Below, in pieces: positions 1 through 7,762 of a stretch of 53,808 nt of DNA. Positions within the stretch are counted from its first letter, which is position 1; each line of letters starts with the position of its first letter. Origin of the DNA: a bacterium. Lineage in GTDB: Bacteria; Babelota; Babeliae; Babelales; GCA-2401785. The stretch covers positions 1-53,808 of the forward strand of contig JAHFBP010000011.1 in NCBI GenBank assembly GCA_023249975.1. Reading direction: 5' to 3'. The position numbers were made by a program, and so were the translations under genes. The notes under the pieces were generated by a model. That model saw only the letters and a program-made list of their open reading frames with translations. It did not search any database and was not told the origin of the DNA.

Positions 1-78
1 AAATGGCTCAGTCGGCACAAAATCCCAATCTCTTGAAGTCCAAACCCTAATCTTGTTATATTTCAAATAGAATTATGC

Positions 79-110
79 GAGATGTCTCAAAAAAGAGATG
101 TCTCAAAAAA
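79..110 (+). repeat. 16-bp tandem repeat over a start codon
   Basis: The 16-base unit gagatgtctcaaaaaa occurs twice in a row (79-94, 95-110), followed by the first seven bases of a third unit. Each unit contains an ATG (82, 98, 114). Because 16 is not a multiple of three, the three ATGs lie in three different frames, and only the first is in frame with the downstream gene. Confidence 0.9.
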
Positions 111-729
111 GAGATGGAGATATCTCGTGAAAAGCCTCAAAATACGTCTTTTTGGCGCCATAGTCGTTCTGGGTATGATGCTGCTGGCATCGGGAATCAA
201 TGCAGGAGAAGATGCGCCTGAATCCGAAGAAATTGAAAAGGCCGAACCCTCACAAAGCTTCATGCAACGTGGCTGGCAATATGCCAAAAATAATCCTAAA
301 AAAGCCGCGGTCGGACTTGCCGTAGTAACTGGTGCCGGATTGTCAACACGAAGATATATGCAAAATCGACAAAAAGAATCATCAGCCACAGAACAAGCGC
401 TGCGCAAAAAACTCAATCAAACTTTCAACAGAATGAAGAGCCTGGCCATTCTCGTACTGTATGTATATTACGATGAGAAGTTCAAATTGAATGAAAAATT
501 GAAAAAAGCGGATCAGGATCATGAGGATTATTATAGGACTAAGGAATTCTATCAAGCGCTAACCTACCTTGGTAAGAACTGGACACATCAAGGTTTCTAT
601 GCCGATAAAGGCACTCAAGATGCCATCAAGATTATTGATGAGATCTTCAATGCTCATGGACATACATCCTCACGGCTAAATCTGGTTACAATTGAGGCCA
701 TCAATATCCTCTCCTTGATCAGTCAATAA
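82..729 (+). CDS. Secreted or membrane-anchored protein of unknown function
   Basis: A 215-residue protein that I do not recognise. A basic N-terminus rich in Lys and Arg (residues 1-22) is followed by a hydrophobic segment (about 23-41) ending in a signal-peptidase-like ASGINAG, so export is likely. A second weakly hydrophobic stretch (KKAAVGLAVVTGAGL, about residues 73-87) may be a membrane segment. The C-terminal half is charged and probably helical. The ATG at 82 is the only ATG in frame before the signal sequence, and it lies inside a 16-bp tandem repeat. The gene converges on ftsZ, with a shared terminator between them. The basic-then-small-hydrophobic layout resembles the secreted proteins at 26.6-31.9 kb, but I cannot show homology. 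Confidence 0.75.
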   Translation: MSQKRDVSKKRWRYLVKSLKIRLFGAIVVLGMMLLASGINAGEDAPESEEIEKAEPSQSFMQRGWQYAKNNPKKAAVGLAVVTGAGLSTRRYMQNRQKESSATEQALRKKLNQTFNRMKSLAILVLYVYYDEKFKLNEKLKKADQDHEDYYRTKEFYQALTYLGKNWTHQGFYADKGTQDAIKIIDEIFNAHGHTSSRLNLVTIEAINILSLISQ

Positions 730-921
730 AGGAATGAAGAGGCAAAGGTAAAACTCAAACAAAGTCGTCCCAACTCGGGGAAATCCATCTGGCGGCAAAG
801 GGCGAATGCTGCTTGGCAAGGAATCAAATCCCCCTTTGGTGCCTCGCCTAAGCCTCAACCAAAATCAACGCTATCATACACGGCGGTGTAATCAAAATAA
901 CACTCTGAACTATTCAAAAAA

Positions 922-949
922 GGCGGATGCACAAATCGCATCCGCCTCT
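922..949. terminator. Bidirectional rho-independent terminator
   Basis: GGCGGATGC (922-930) and GCATCCGCC (938-946) form a perfect 9-bp stem with a 7-base loop. A-rich sequence lies on the left and CTTTCT on the right. It lies between the ends of the 82-729 gene and ftsZ, so it probably ends both transcripts. From 730 to 921 I see no gene. Confidence 0.85.
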
Positions 950-971
950 TTCTGTTTAAATCTAGAAAAAA

Positions 972-2219
972 CTATTCAGCGTCCTGTTCAGTTTCCCTTT
1001 GTTTATTGCGCATGAATGCAGGAATGTCCAAGGGGTCAACATTTGAGTAAGTGTTGCGTGGAGCAACCGTTTGTGCTTTTTCTGGCCGCTCCACTTCCTT
1101 GACCATGACAGGCTGTGCTTGATGATGAACTGGTTGAGGTTGAGCAGCAACTGGTTCTGCGTGGCCAATCGACTCTGCTCGTGCGTATTTGACTGATGAT
1201 GTGTTGTAAATTGGACGATGCGCTGAATAACCCGATTGTGCAAAAAGAGTGCGCTCTTCAAATCCGGTGGCAATCACCGTAACCATCACCTCATCACCCA
1301 TAGATTCGTCAATTACTGAACCGAGAATAATGTTGGCATCTGGATTGACCAAATCGTGAACAATACGCGCGGCTGCGTGAATTTCATGCAAGCCAAGGTC
1401 AACGTTGCCAGTAATATTGATCAGCACGCCTTTTGCGCCTTCTATGCTCACTTCTTCCAACAATGGAGAGCTGATGGCATTGATCGCAGCCTGTTGTGCA
1501 CGATCTTCACCAGAACAACGGCCGGTTCCCATAATGGCAAGACCCATGTCGCGCATGACTGAACGCACGTCAGCAAAGTCCACATTGATCAAACCTGGGC
1601 GCTTGATGATGTTGGAAATGCCAAAAATGGCCTGACGCAGCACGCCATTGGACATGCCAAATGCGTCGAGCATCGAAATTTTGGGATCGGCAACTTCTAT
1701 CAATTTTTGGTTCGGTACAACAATCAGCGTGTCGACCACCGGCTTGAGAATACTGATCGCTTCTTGTGCAAACCCACTACGGCGGCGACCTTCAAACTCA
1801 AACGGTTTGGTTACAATCGCAACGGTCAAAATGCCTTTTTCACGAGCCGCTTGTGCAATCACCGGCAAAGCACCCGAGGCCGTTCCGCCCCCAAGCCCAC
1901 CGGTCAAGAATAAAATGTCCGCATCCTTGATGTATTCCATGATCTGCTCAATGTCTTCTTCAGCCGCTCTGCGGCCCACTTCAGGGTTAGCACCTGCACC
2001 AAGCCCTTTGGTAACCTTGGATCCGATTTGAATTTTATGTTCACATAATGACATTTCAAGAGCTTGTGCATCGGTGTTGGCGACATAAAACGTAACGCCA
2101 TCACATTCGTTTTCAGTAATCATGCTATTTACGGCATTGCCCCCTGCACCCCCAACCCCAATTGCTTTGAGTACGGCACCGAATTTTTCTGACTTAACTT
2201 CTTCTACTAAATTGATCAT
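972..2219 (-). CDS. ftsZ: Cell division protein FtsZ
   Basis: FtsZ is the tubulin-like GTPase that polymerises into the division ring at mid-cell. The 415-residue protein shows the nucleotide-binding GVGGAGGNAVN loop near residue 22 and the tubulin signature as GGLGGGTASG near residue 107. The T7-loop region and the C-terminal tail peptide DPLDIPAFMR (near residue 395), which binds FtsA in other bacteria, are also present. A Gln/Pro-rich linker (about 335-390) joins the core to the tail. The length is normal. The ATG at 2219 has a good ribosome site (AAGGAG, 6 bases upstream). It is the last gene of the ftsQ-ftsA-ftsZ order; the 74 bases before it contain a TTCGATACC/TTCGACTGC fragment of the dispersed repeat. 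Confidence 0.98.
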   Translation of the reverse strand: MINLVEEVKSEKFGAVLKAIGVGGAGGNAVNSMITENECDGVTFYVANTDAQALEMSLCEHKIQIGSKVTKGLGAGANPEVGRRAAEEDIEQIMEYIKDADILFLTGGLGGGTASGALPVIAQAAREKGILTVAIVTKPFEFEGRRRSGFAQEAISILKPVVDTLIVVPNQKLIEVADPKISMLDAFGMSNGVLRQAIFGISNIIKRPGLINVDFADVRSVMRDMGLAIMGTGRCSGEDRAQQAAINAISSPLLEEVSIEGAKGVLINITGNVDLGLHEIHAAARIVHDLVNPDANIILGSVIDESMGDEVMVTVIATGFEERTLFAQSGYSAHRPIYNTSSVKYARAESIGHAEPVAAQPQPVHHQAQPVMVKEVERPEKAQTVAPRNTYSNVDPLDIPAFMRNKQRETEQDAE

Positions 2220-2293
2220 AAACTCTCCTTGCTACCCAAATATGGCCCACCCTATCCATTCGATACCCGTTCGACTGCGCCCGCACATGGACC

Positions 2294-3553
2294 CTATAGA
2301 AAATCGTACAACCAGCTCTTCATTTTCTTAAATACCGCATTAAACATCGAGCCATCACGCCCGACGCTCAACGGATTGTCCCCGCCCCGCATGGCATACA
2401 AAACAATGCCATAGGCCGTTGAATAGACAGGGCTTTTAATGCTGTCGGGAACTTCTGCCTGAACCGGAGAATCTTTAAAGTGATGTGGCTTTCCTATCCG
2501 AACCGGCAACCCCAATTCCCGGGTACCACAATCCTTCATGCCGCGCAATAATGCGCCGCCGCCAGTAAGTACCAGCCCAGCTCCTAAAATTTGCCTGAGG
2601 CGATTTTCGACCATCTCGTCCATGACAAATTCAAACATCTCGGCGGCACGGGGTTGTAAAATTTCATACAGCTTCATAGTTTCAATTTCGCATTCAACAT
2701 GATCTTCGGGTGAACTAATTTTTAATGTTGGACCTTCATCATGCGGAAATGCCGACTCAGCCACAAATCCGGCTTGTCGTTTGAGCTTTTCTGCCACATG
2801 AACCGGCAAGCCAAGCCCAATGGCCAAGTCGTTGGTAAAGTGTGATCCGGCAACGGGAATGACTTTGGAGTGCATAATTTTGCCACCGCGGTAAATGGCC
2901 AAATCAGCCGTTCCGCCGCCAATGTCCAAAATCCCCACACCCAACTCGCGCTCAGAAGCCGACAATACCGCTTCAGCTGAAGCCAATTGCTCAAGAATAA
3001 TGTCAGAAACCATCACCCCGGCCAACTCGCAAGCTTTGATGATATTTTGAGCGGACGAGACTGAAGTGGTCACAATGTGAACCTGAGCCTCAAGCCGCAC
3101 GCCATGCATTCCAAATGAATCTTCCACGCAATCACCGCCGTCGACTTTAAAATACTGAGGTATTACATGAAGTATTTCGCGATCTTCTGAAATAGGAACA
3201 GCTCGCGCAGCTTTGATCACTTGATCAATGTCGTCTTGCCCGACATCGCGATGTTTGATAGGAACTACGCCCGCAGAATTGAAGGACTGTATATGGCTTC
3301 CCGAAATTCCAACAATTGCTGATTTAATCGGGATCCCTGATGAGAGCTCAGCATCTTTGACGGCCAATTGAATAGACTGAACCGTCATGGCAATACTGAC
3401 GACAACGCCCTTTTTCAGGCCATACGAAGGATGTTGACCAACACCCAGAACTTCCAATTTACCCTGCCCATTGACAGTACACACAAGCACGCAAATTTTG
3501 GTTGTTCCGATGTCAATCGCCGTAATGATTCTGCCAGCAGACTGAGCATTCAT
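2294..3553 (-). CDS. ftsA: Cell division protein FtsA
   Basis: FtsA is the actin-like ATPase that anchors FtsZ filaments to the inner membrane. The protein begins with the actin-family phosphate-1 motif (AIDIGTTKICVLV), has the phosphate-2 region GILDIGGGTADLAIY, and has the adenosine motif LVLTGGGALLRGM. It ends in the short amphipathic helix KKMKSWLYDFL, which fits the C-terminal membrane-targeting sequence. I use the ATG at 3553 because GGGGAGAGGC lies just upstream; an upstream in-frame codon at 3580 would add nine residues. The product is 419 residues, a usual FtsA size. It follows ftsQ by about 30 bases and is probably co-transcribed with it. Confidence 0.97.
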   Translation of the reverse strand: MNAQSAGRIITAIDIGTTKICVLVCTVNGQGKLEVLGVGQHPSYGLKKGVVVSIAMTVQSIQLAVKDAELSSGIPIKSAIVGISGSHIQSFNSAGVVPIKHRDVGQDDIDQVIKAARAVPISEDREILHVIPQYFKVDGGDCVEDSFGMHGVRLEAQVHIVTTSVSSAQNIIKACELAGVMVSDIILEQLASAEAVLSASERELGVGILDIGGGTADLAIYRGGKIMHSKVIPVAGSHFTNDLAIGLGLPVHVAEKLKRQAGFVAESAFPHDEGPTLKISSPEDHVECEIETMKLYEILQPRAAEMFEFVMDEMVENRLRQILGAGLVLTGGGALLRGMKDCGTRELGLPVRIGKPHHFKDSPVQAEVPDSIKSPVYSTAYGIVLYAMRGGDNPLSVGRDGSMFNAVFKKMKSWLYDFL

Positions 3554-3583
3554 AGCCTCTCCCCCCCTCTTTCCACGCAAACG

Positions 3584-4444
3584 CTAGCTCACAACAATTT
3601 GCCGCGCACAGCGCATGTCGATCGTCCCCAATTTCCCCTTAGGCCCCTTATTCTTCACAGCTTCTTGATAATCTTGATAAACAGCCTCCAGCTTTGCCCA
3701 CTTATTCGTATCACCCAATGATGCCGTGTCAGCTACAACGATATAACGCTTATGTTTATCACGTGGCGTCAAAACGATATATTGATCACTTTCGTAACTA
3801 ATAATGTGATTATTGCGAACTTCAGAGCCAACAGATTGCAAAAGGAGCCCCAAGTGCATGTCAAAATTTTCCTCGGTCAGACCAGAAATAAAAACCTCGC
3901 CACACTGAGCAAAATCGTATTTCTTAAAATATTCTTTGCGCTGAAGCGTGTTATTGTCCGTCAAAACTAATTCGTTATTAATTAAGAAAAGCGGCTGAGA
4001 GCCACGTAAGACAATATACAGGGTTCCATCTTGCAGAATGCGACATTTGACCGAACTGAGTAATGAAAATCGCTGAGAAAGCTCTTTGCCCATGTGGCCA
4101 CTGCCCGAAAACAAGGTCGCCTTGCAAGTAGACTCTTGTTTTACAAATTCAGAAAGGCGGACTTCAACTTCATCTGAATAGATATTTTCGGTAACACAGA
4201 CACACGAGCCTGGAACTGCCGCGCGCCACATATTCCACAAAAACAAGTCTGACCCTCGCGACCAGACAAAAGGCAACCCCCAAAAAACAACGCCAAGGGT
4301 TACGGCGAGGATAAGGGGTATGCGAAAAATTCGAGGAATGTGGCGCCTGCCAGGAAGCCACGCAATATTCTCACGAATGAATTGTTGACCAGCAAACTGC
4401 GTATTCACGCCGCTGCCCTCCACCAAAAGCCCCCCTGCTTTCAA
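3584..4444 (-). CDS. ftsQ: FtsQ/DivIB-like division protein
   Basis: A bitopic membrane protein of 286 residues. It has a cytoplasmic N-tail of about 40 residues, one transmembrane helix (IPLILAVTLGVVFWGLPFV, about 42-60) and a periplasmic part of about 220 residues. Sequence similarity is weak by eye. The position directly before ftsA and ftsZ, the topology, and the FtsQ-type ending (GTIDMRCARQIVVS, compare family endings of the form iDLRf..qi.v) support FtsQ, the protein that links the early ring to the FtsB/FtsL and peptidoglycan synthesis machinery. The POTRA domain is not obvious. Five Cys residues lie in the exported part, which could allow disulfides. Confidence 0.8.
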   Translation of the reverse strand: MKAGGLLVEGSGVNTQFAGQQFIRENIAWLPGRRHIPRIFRIPLILAVTLGVVFWGLPFVWSRGSDLFLWNMWRAAVPGSCVCVTENIYSDEVEVRLSEFVKQESTCKATLFSGSGHMGKELSQRFSLLSSVKCRILQDGTLYIVLRGSQPLFLINNELVLTDNNTLQRKEYFKKYDFAQCGEVFISGLTEENFDMHLGLLLQSVGSEVRNNHIISYESDQYIVLTPRDKHKRYIVVADTASLGDTNKWAKLEAVYQDYQEAVKNKGPKGKLGTIDMRCARQIVVS

Positions 4445-4513
4445 AACGCTAGAATAATTTTGTGGCCCAGTGCAAGTACTCCTATTGAAGAATTTAATAG
4501 AAATATGAGCCTT

Positions 4514-4563
4514 CGATAAAAATCAATTGGCCTTGAAAGCATAAAAATGTCGATAAAAATCAA
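4514..4563 (+). repeat. Two copies of TCGATAAAAATCAATT
   Basis: The 16-base word tcgataaaaatcaatt occurs at about 4515 and again at about 4548. The same core (CGATAAAAAT) appears at 6652 and three times just before the ATPase gene at 8685-8733. It partly pairs with itself (GAT...ATC). The function is unknown; it may be a regulator site or the remains of a mobile repeat. Confidence 0.6.
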
Positions 4564-4643
4564 TTTTTTAGATCAACAGCCATAGCCATTTGCCATTACT
4601 AAAAGTGCTTAGTATGCTCATTTAATACTATGTAACTTGCTAT

Positions 4644-4660
4644 TGGTAATAAAATTACCA
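4644..4660 (+). promoter_or_regulatory. Perfect inverted repeat before the F-box-like gene
   Basis: TGGTAAT-AAA-ATTACCA is a perfect 7-bp inverted repeat that ends about 17 bases before the ATG at 4678, next to the ribosome site GAAGGG. It could be an operator or a small mRNA hairpin near the start; the sequence alone does not decide. Confidence 0.45.
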
Positions 4661-4677
4661 TAAATGAAGGGCTTCTC

Positions 4678-5391
4678 ATGATTAAAAAATCAACAATCTT
4701 TGTATTATTTTTCTCTATCGGCTTGATAAATAATACCACTCAGGCTGGACTTGCACTGAGCAGGATGCTTGGGGCTTCAACTACTCAAAGGGAAGCAACT
4801 GGAGACAAGGTCCTTCTTAATCATCAACTTATTCCGAGACTATTATTTACCATTGACAGGAGCGGTGATTACCATCTCGACCTTAAGGACATCTCAAAAT
4901 ATGCATTGACATGCAAAGCTTGGAGAGATGCAATTTGTGAAAAATTGAAAATTACCATCACAAATGAAGAAGAGTTTGAAATGGCGCGCAAGGCAGGAGT
5001 TCTACCTTGCATAACTGCAATAGAAAATGTTTCAGCAAAACTTCTACTTTCAAATCTATACCAATTAAAAAATTTCACACAAAGCATCCCAAAGGGAGAG
5101 GTCCTCTCTGATTATTGTTATAACTACGGACATGTTCCTCATGTTATTATTGATGAATACGATGAAAGCAAATCAACTGGCTGGCCAATACATGCCGGAG
5201 TTGACAGAGAGACTTCAAATACACTTTTAAAGCACTTTGAATACTTAGAAAAAAAACTTAACATTGAAGACATAAAAAACATCTCTTCTGATGTTGATCC
5301 TGAGGTGATAGAACAACTACAGCAACATTTTGCACTACTACAAAAAATTTATGATGTTAAGGCTTGGGAGTTTTTCAAACAGACCGCCTAA
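4678..5391 (+). CDS. Secreted F-box-like protein
   Basis: A 237-residue protein with a clear signal peptide (MIKKSTIFVLFFSIGLINNTTQAG). Residues 48-80 fit an F-box: leucines and isoleucines spaced as in L.pxLLftI, then LKDISKYALTCKAWRDAI, matching the eukaryotic pattern of Leu/Ile positions followed by V/TCKxWR. In eukaryotes the F-box binds Skp1 and recruits substrates to SCF ubiquitin ligases. Bacterial symbionts and pathogens (Legionella, Amoebophilus, Dependentiae) secrete F-box proteins into the host. The remaining 155 residues, probably the substrate-binding part, match nothing I know. The ribosome site GAAGGG supports the ATG. The F-box assignment is by motif only, and a bacterial Skp1 partner is not expected. 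Confidence 0.65.
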   Translation: MIKKSTIFVLFFSIGLINNTTQAGLALSRMLGASTTQREATGDKVLLNHQLIPRLLFTIDRSGDYHLDLKDISKYALTCKAWRDAICEKLKITITNEEEFEMARKAGVLPCITAIENVSAKLLLSNLYQLKNFTQSIPKGEVLSDYCYNYGHVPHVIIDEYDESKSTGWPIHAGVDRETSNTLLKHFEYLEKKLNIEDIKNISSDVDPEVIEQLQQHFALLQKIYDVKAWEFFKQTA

Positions 5392-5408
5392 TCATATTGT
5401 TTTTTGAT

Positions 5409-5455
5409 AATTAATTTAAAAACGGCCTCTTCGTGAGGCCGTTTTTAAATTAATT
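5409..5455. terminator. Long bidirectional terminator
   Basis: A perfect 21-bp stem (5409-5429 with 5435-5455) with a TTCGT loop. The stem is GC-rich next to the loop (ACGGCCTC) and A/T-rich outside it, so it gives a U-tract in both directions. It separates the convergent F-box-like gene and rlmB. Confidence 0.92.
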
Positions 5456-5459
5456 ATGC

Positions 5460-6194
5460 TCAACTCCGATTAACGGCCAAGTACATTAAAATTCCAGCCG
5501 CAACGGAAGCATTGTAAGAACTGTCAGATGCGCGCTGCACAAGAGTCACACCAATGCCCTCTTTGCGCACTGAGTGTTCAATTCCTTTTTCTTCGTTGCC
5601 AATAACCAGGCACCACGGCTGTGTAAATTCAACTTGGTGAACCGGCTTTCCGCCTTCAGCAACAGCCATATAAAGCCCATAGCCGGCTTTTTTAATTTCT
5701 GCGACCGCAAATTTGATCGAAGGCGCTTGATAAATTTCCAGGTATTCAGCCAAGCCTGCAGATGATTTGAGTGCCGCACCGGTCAAAGGAGCCCCTTTGC
5801 TCGAGCACATCACGACACCATCAATGCCCGTACAGAACACTGAACGCAAAATTGCACCCAAGTTGCGCACGTCCTGAATAGCATCAAGAAGTAAAATTTT
5901 AGGTGATTTGGCCGGATCGAACATATTTTTACGAAATGGAAAGGTAGAAAACGTAGCCGCAACACCCATGTGATCAGTGGTACCACAGAATTTATCCAAG
6001 GCATCTTTGGTCATAACTTTGACCGGAACTGCATATTTGGGCAAAAATTCCTGAATTCGATCCCATGCTCGTGGCTGAGGGTTGGTGGTATAAAGACCAT
6101 TAATTTTGCGCCGTTTTGCTTTTAGAGCTTCAATAATGGGATGTGCGCCAAAAATAACGTCGACTACGCGGGTTTCTTCTTTTTTGTGTGCCAT
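5460..6194 (-). CDS. rlmB: 23S rRNA 2'-O-methyltransferase, RlmB type (SpoU family)
   Basis: SpoU-family (SPOUT knot) methyltransferases put a 2'-O-methyl on ribose; RlmB acts on G2251 of 23S rRNA. The protein shows the family order: an N-terminal substrate-binding part starting FGAHPIIEALKAKRRK, then motif 1 DVRNLGAILRSVFCTG, motif 2 LVIGNEEKGI and motif 3 SYNASVAAGILMYLA. The last replaces the usual SLNVS by SYNAS. With the ATG at 6194 the protein is 244 residues, the normal RlmB length. An open frame continues upstream to 6299, but those 35 codons are encoded partly by a palindromic repeat and are unlikely to be coding. RlmB and related TrmH enzymes are hard to tell apart by eye. Confidence 0.9.
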   Translation of the reverse strand: MAHKKEETRVVDVIFGAHPIIEALKAKRRKINGLYTTNPQPRAWDRIQEFLPKYAVPVKVMTKDALDKFCGTTDHMGVAATFSTFPFRKNMFDPAKSPKILLLDAIQDVRNLGAILRSVFCTGIDGVVMCSSKGAPLTGAALKSSAGLAEYLEIYQAPSIKFAVAEIKKAGYGLYMAVAEGGKPVHQVEFTQPWCLVIGNEEKGIEHSVRKEGIGVTLVQRASDSSYNASVAAGILMYLAVNRS

Positions 6195-6248
6195 CTGAAT
6201 ACTAACTTTCGCCACTTCTGTTACATAAAAGCTATCCAATCCCCAATC

Positions 6249-6294
6249 CCGCATGCCCTGAGTGATTTTTCTCAAGAAAAATAGTATCGAAGGG
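6249..6294 (-). repeat. Palindromic element, copy A
   Basis: The copy reads CCGCATGCCCTGAGTG, a central hairpin ATTTTTCT-ca-AGAAAAAT (8-bp stem), then GTATCGAAGGG. It is inverted relative to copy B 21 bases away. It lies just upstream of the rlmB start and creates the false upstream reading-frame extension of that gene. Confidence 0.85.
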
Positions 6295-6315
6295 TCCACC
6301 TGCTACAAATTCAAA

Positions 6316-6358
6316 CCCTTCGATACATTTTGTTTCACAAAACACTCAGGGAATGCGG
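6316..6358 (+). repeat. Palindromic element, copy B
   Basis: CCCTTCGATACA, then a central hairpin TTTTGT-ttc-ACAAAA, then CACTCAGGGAATGCGG. It has the same outer arms as copy A but a different central stem that still pairs. Copies A and B face each other, so the pair could itself form a long hairpin. Confidence 0.85.
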
Positions 6359-6472
6359 GTGGGAGGACTATCTTACTTTAATTAACAATTGCCTAAACTA
6401 AACTGAAAAACCTACTTTTTGCTCAATATAGTCATAAGTGTAAACAAATTTTGCATTTGGAGCGAAAATGTT

Positions 6473-6501
6473 TTGACGAAACCTCACTTTTTCTTTAATC
6501 T
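6473..6501 (+). promoter_or_regulatory. Sigma70-like promoter for the tRNA cluster
   Basis: TTGACG (6473-6478), a 17-base spacer and TAATCT (6496-6501), about 46 bases before tRNA-Val. The position and spacing fit a housekeeping promoter for the tRNA run. Confidence 0.55.
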
Positions 6502-6547
6502 TCGATGAGTAAGTATATGAACGTGTACTTGCAATGCAACATGGTGC

Positions 6548-6623
6548 GGGCGAATAGCTCAGTTGGTAGAGCATCTGCCTTACAAGCAGGGGGTCGCAGG
6601 TTCGAGTCCCGCTTCGCCCACCA
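6548..6623 (+). tRNA. tRNA-Val (anticodon TAC)
   Basis: A 76-base cloverleaf with acceptor GGGCGAA/TTCGCCC, D-arm AGCTCAGTTGGTAGAGC, anticodon loop CTTACAA (anticodon at 6581-6583) and T-arm GGTTCGAGTCC. The CCA end is encoded. TAC reads GUA and related valine codons. Confidence 0.97.
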
Positions 6624-6721
6624 GCTTTCGCGTAAAGCTTCAGCTGGCTGGCCGATAAAAATTGATTAACATCAAGTCCACCACCATTGTTTTGAAATTA
6701 AACCCCGAAATGGGTTCTTGT

Positions 6722-6797
6722 TCCTCGGTAGCTCAGTTGGTAGAGCACACGACTGTTAATCGTTAGGTCGCAGGTTCGAGTCCTGCCCGGGGAGCCA
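6722..6797 (+). tRNA. tRNA-Asn (anticodon GTT)
   Basis: A 76-base cloverleaf with acceptor TCCTCGG/CCGGGGA (one T-G pair), anticodon loop CTGTTAA (anticodon at 6755-6757), T-arm GGTTCGAGTCC and an encoded CCA. The anticodon stem has four pairs plus a C-T mismatch at its base. It follows tRNA-Val by 98 bases. Confidence 0.96.
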
Positions 6798-6823
6798 ATT
6801 TTTCAAAAAGTCCTCATTATCAT

Positions 6824-6901
6824 GGGGCTGTAGCTCAGTTTGGTCAGAGCGTCCGCCTGTCACGCGGAAGGTCGCGGGTTCGAGCCCCGTCAGCCCCGCC
6901 A
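6824..6901 (+). tRNA. tRNA-Asp (anticodon GTC)
   Basis: A 78-base cloverleaf with acceptor GGGGCTG/CAGCCCC, D-arm AGCTCAGTTTGGTCAGAGC, perfect anticodon stem TCCGC/GCGGA with loop CTGTCAC (anticodon at 6859-6861), T-arm GGTTCGAGCCC and an encoded CCA. It lies 26 bases after tRNA-Asn, so the two are probably processed from one transcript. Confidence 0.97.
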
Positions 6902-6943
6902 TTCTTCGCCAAGGCTTTGAATGGCACGCCATTTTTTTCAAGG

Positions 6944-7669
6944 ATGGCGATATTGATAAAAGCAAAAAATATCTTTGAGTGTTTTTGTAAGGTTTTTTCT
7001 GTGTATAGTTTTCATAGATCTTTGCTTTTAACTCTTACATTAATAACTTCATCATTATCACTACTCCCAATTCCTTCAACAAATGGCTGTCAACGTATAA
7101 CTGAAAATGACACATCAGTTTGCTCTGCCACCACGGGAGAAGTTTTTTATAATCAAAGCTTAGATCTGACTATCTGTCATCACTGTTTATGTCCTATAAA
7201 AATAGATCGTGAGCCAATACTTTTACTTTTGCTCACAACAAAAAAGCTCATTAAAGCTGAACGTATTATCATGGATAAAAAAATATGGGACCGAGAGCTC
7301 GCTCTAGAAAAGACATTCTATGATCATTATTTAAGAGCACCTAGAGCACCTATGGATACTTTTTTTGAAATCGCTGCATCTTCACGACAAGAATTAATTG
7401 AAGATTTTAATAAAGACCTATCTGATCTAATATCAACAACAAATAGCAAACTTTTGAGCTATAAATGCTTCAATCTCCAAAATGAAGTTGATAATTGCAA
7501 TGAACTCATAGCGTCTATAAACCGTAAATTACTAGAAAAAATCGAATTTTCTAACCAAATAATATTTAACAAAATTTATGGACGAAGAACAACCAATGTC
7601 CTTGATCGCGAATCTGAAACTTTACAGCCACAAACCAAAAAGAGTCGTGGTATTAATAAAAAATCTTAG
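6944..7669 (+). CDS. Secreted or membrane protein of unknown function, Cys-rich near the N-terminus
   Basis: I do not recognise this protein (241 residues from the ATG at 6944; an in-frame TTG at 6917 would add nine). Residues about 27-43 form a hydrophobic stretch (SLLLTLTLITSSLSLLP), a signal peptide or anchor after an unusually long N-tail. After it comes a Cys-containing stretch with CxR...C and CHHCLC (about residues 45-90) that could bind zinc, but it lacks the full spacing of a known finger. The C-terminal half is charged and helical with coiled-coil character and ends in a Lys/Arg-rich tail. No clear ribosome site is seen. It begins only 42 bases after tRNA-Asp and could be read from the tRNA promoter. 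Confidence 0.6.
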   Translation: MAILIKAKNIFECFCKVFSVYSFHRSLLLTLTLITSSLSLLPIPSTNGCQRITENDTSVCSATTGEVFYNQSLDLTICHHCLCPIKIDREPILLLLLTTKKLIKAERIIMDKKIWDRELALEKTFYDHYLRAPRAPMDTFFEIAASSRQELIEDFNKDLSDLISTTNSKLLSYKCFNLQNEVDNCNELIASINRKLLEKIEFSNQIIFNKIYGRRTTNVLDRESETLQPQTKKSRGINKKS

Positions 7670-7762
7670 CTGCCCTAAAACTCTGATCTCTTCTTGCACA
7701 AAATCGCTTGCCATGCTAGCTTTTGCTCACTTTTGCTCAATCCTGCTCGAAATGAGTATCTC

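Noticed and set aside
736-900. A stretch with short pairing arms and a GGAATCAAATCCCCC segment that looks a little like a tRNA T-arm.
   Set aside because: No acceptor stem, D-arm or anticodon arm fits around it, and no known small RNA signature is present.
6195-6299. Upstream extension of the rlmB frame by 35 codons.
   Set aside because: The codons are largely encoded by palindromic copy A, the family starts near FGAHPIIEAL, and length is normal without them.
6756-6965. A minus-strand open frame across the tRNA genes.
   Set aside because: It is antisense to tRNA-Asn and tRNA-Asp; its peptide is the usual false translation of tRNA sequence (GLEPATFRV and GQDSNLRP types).
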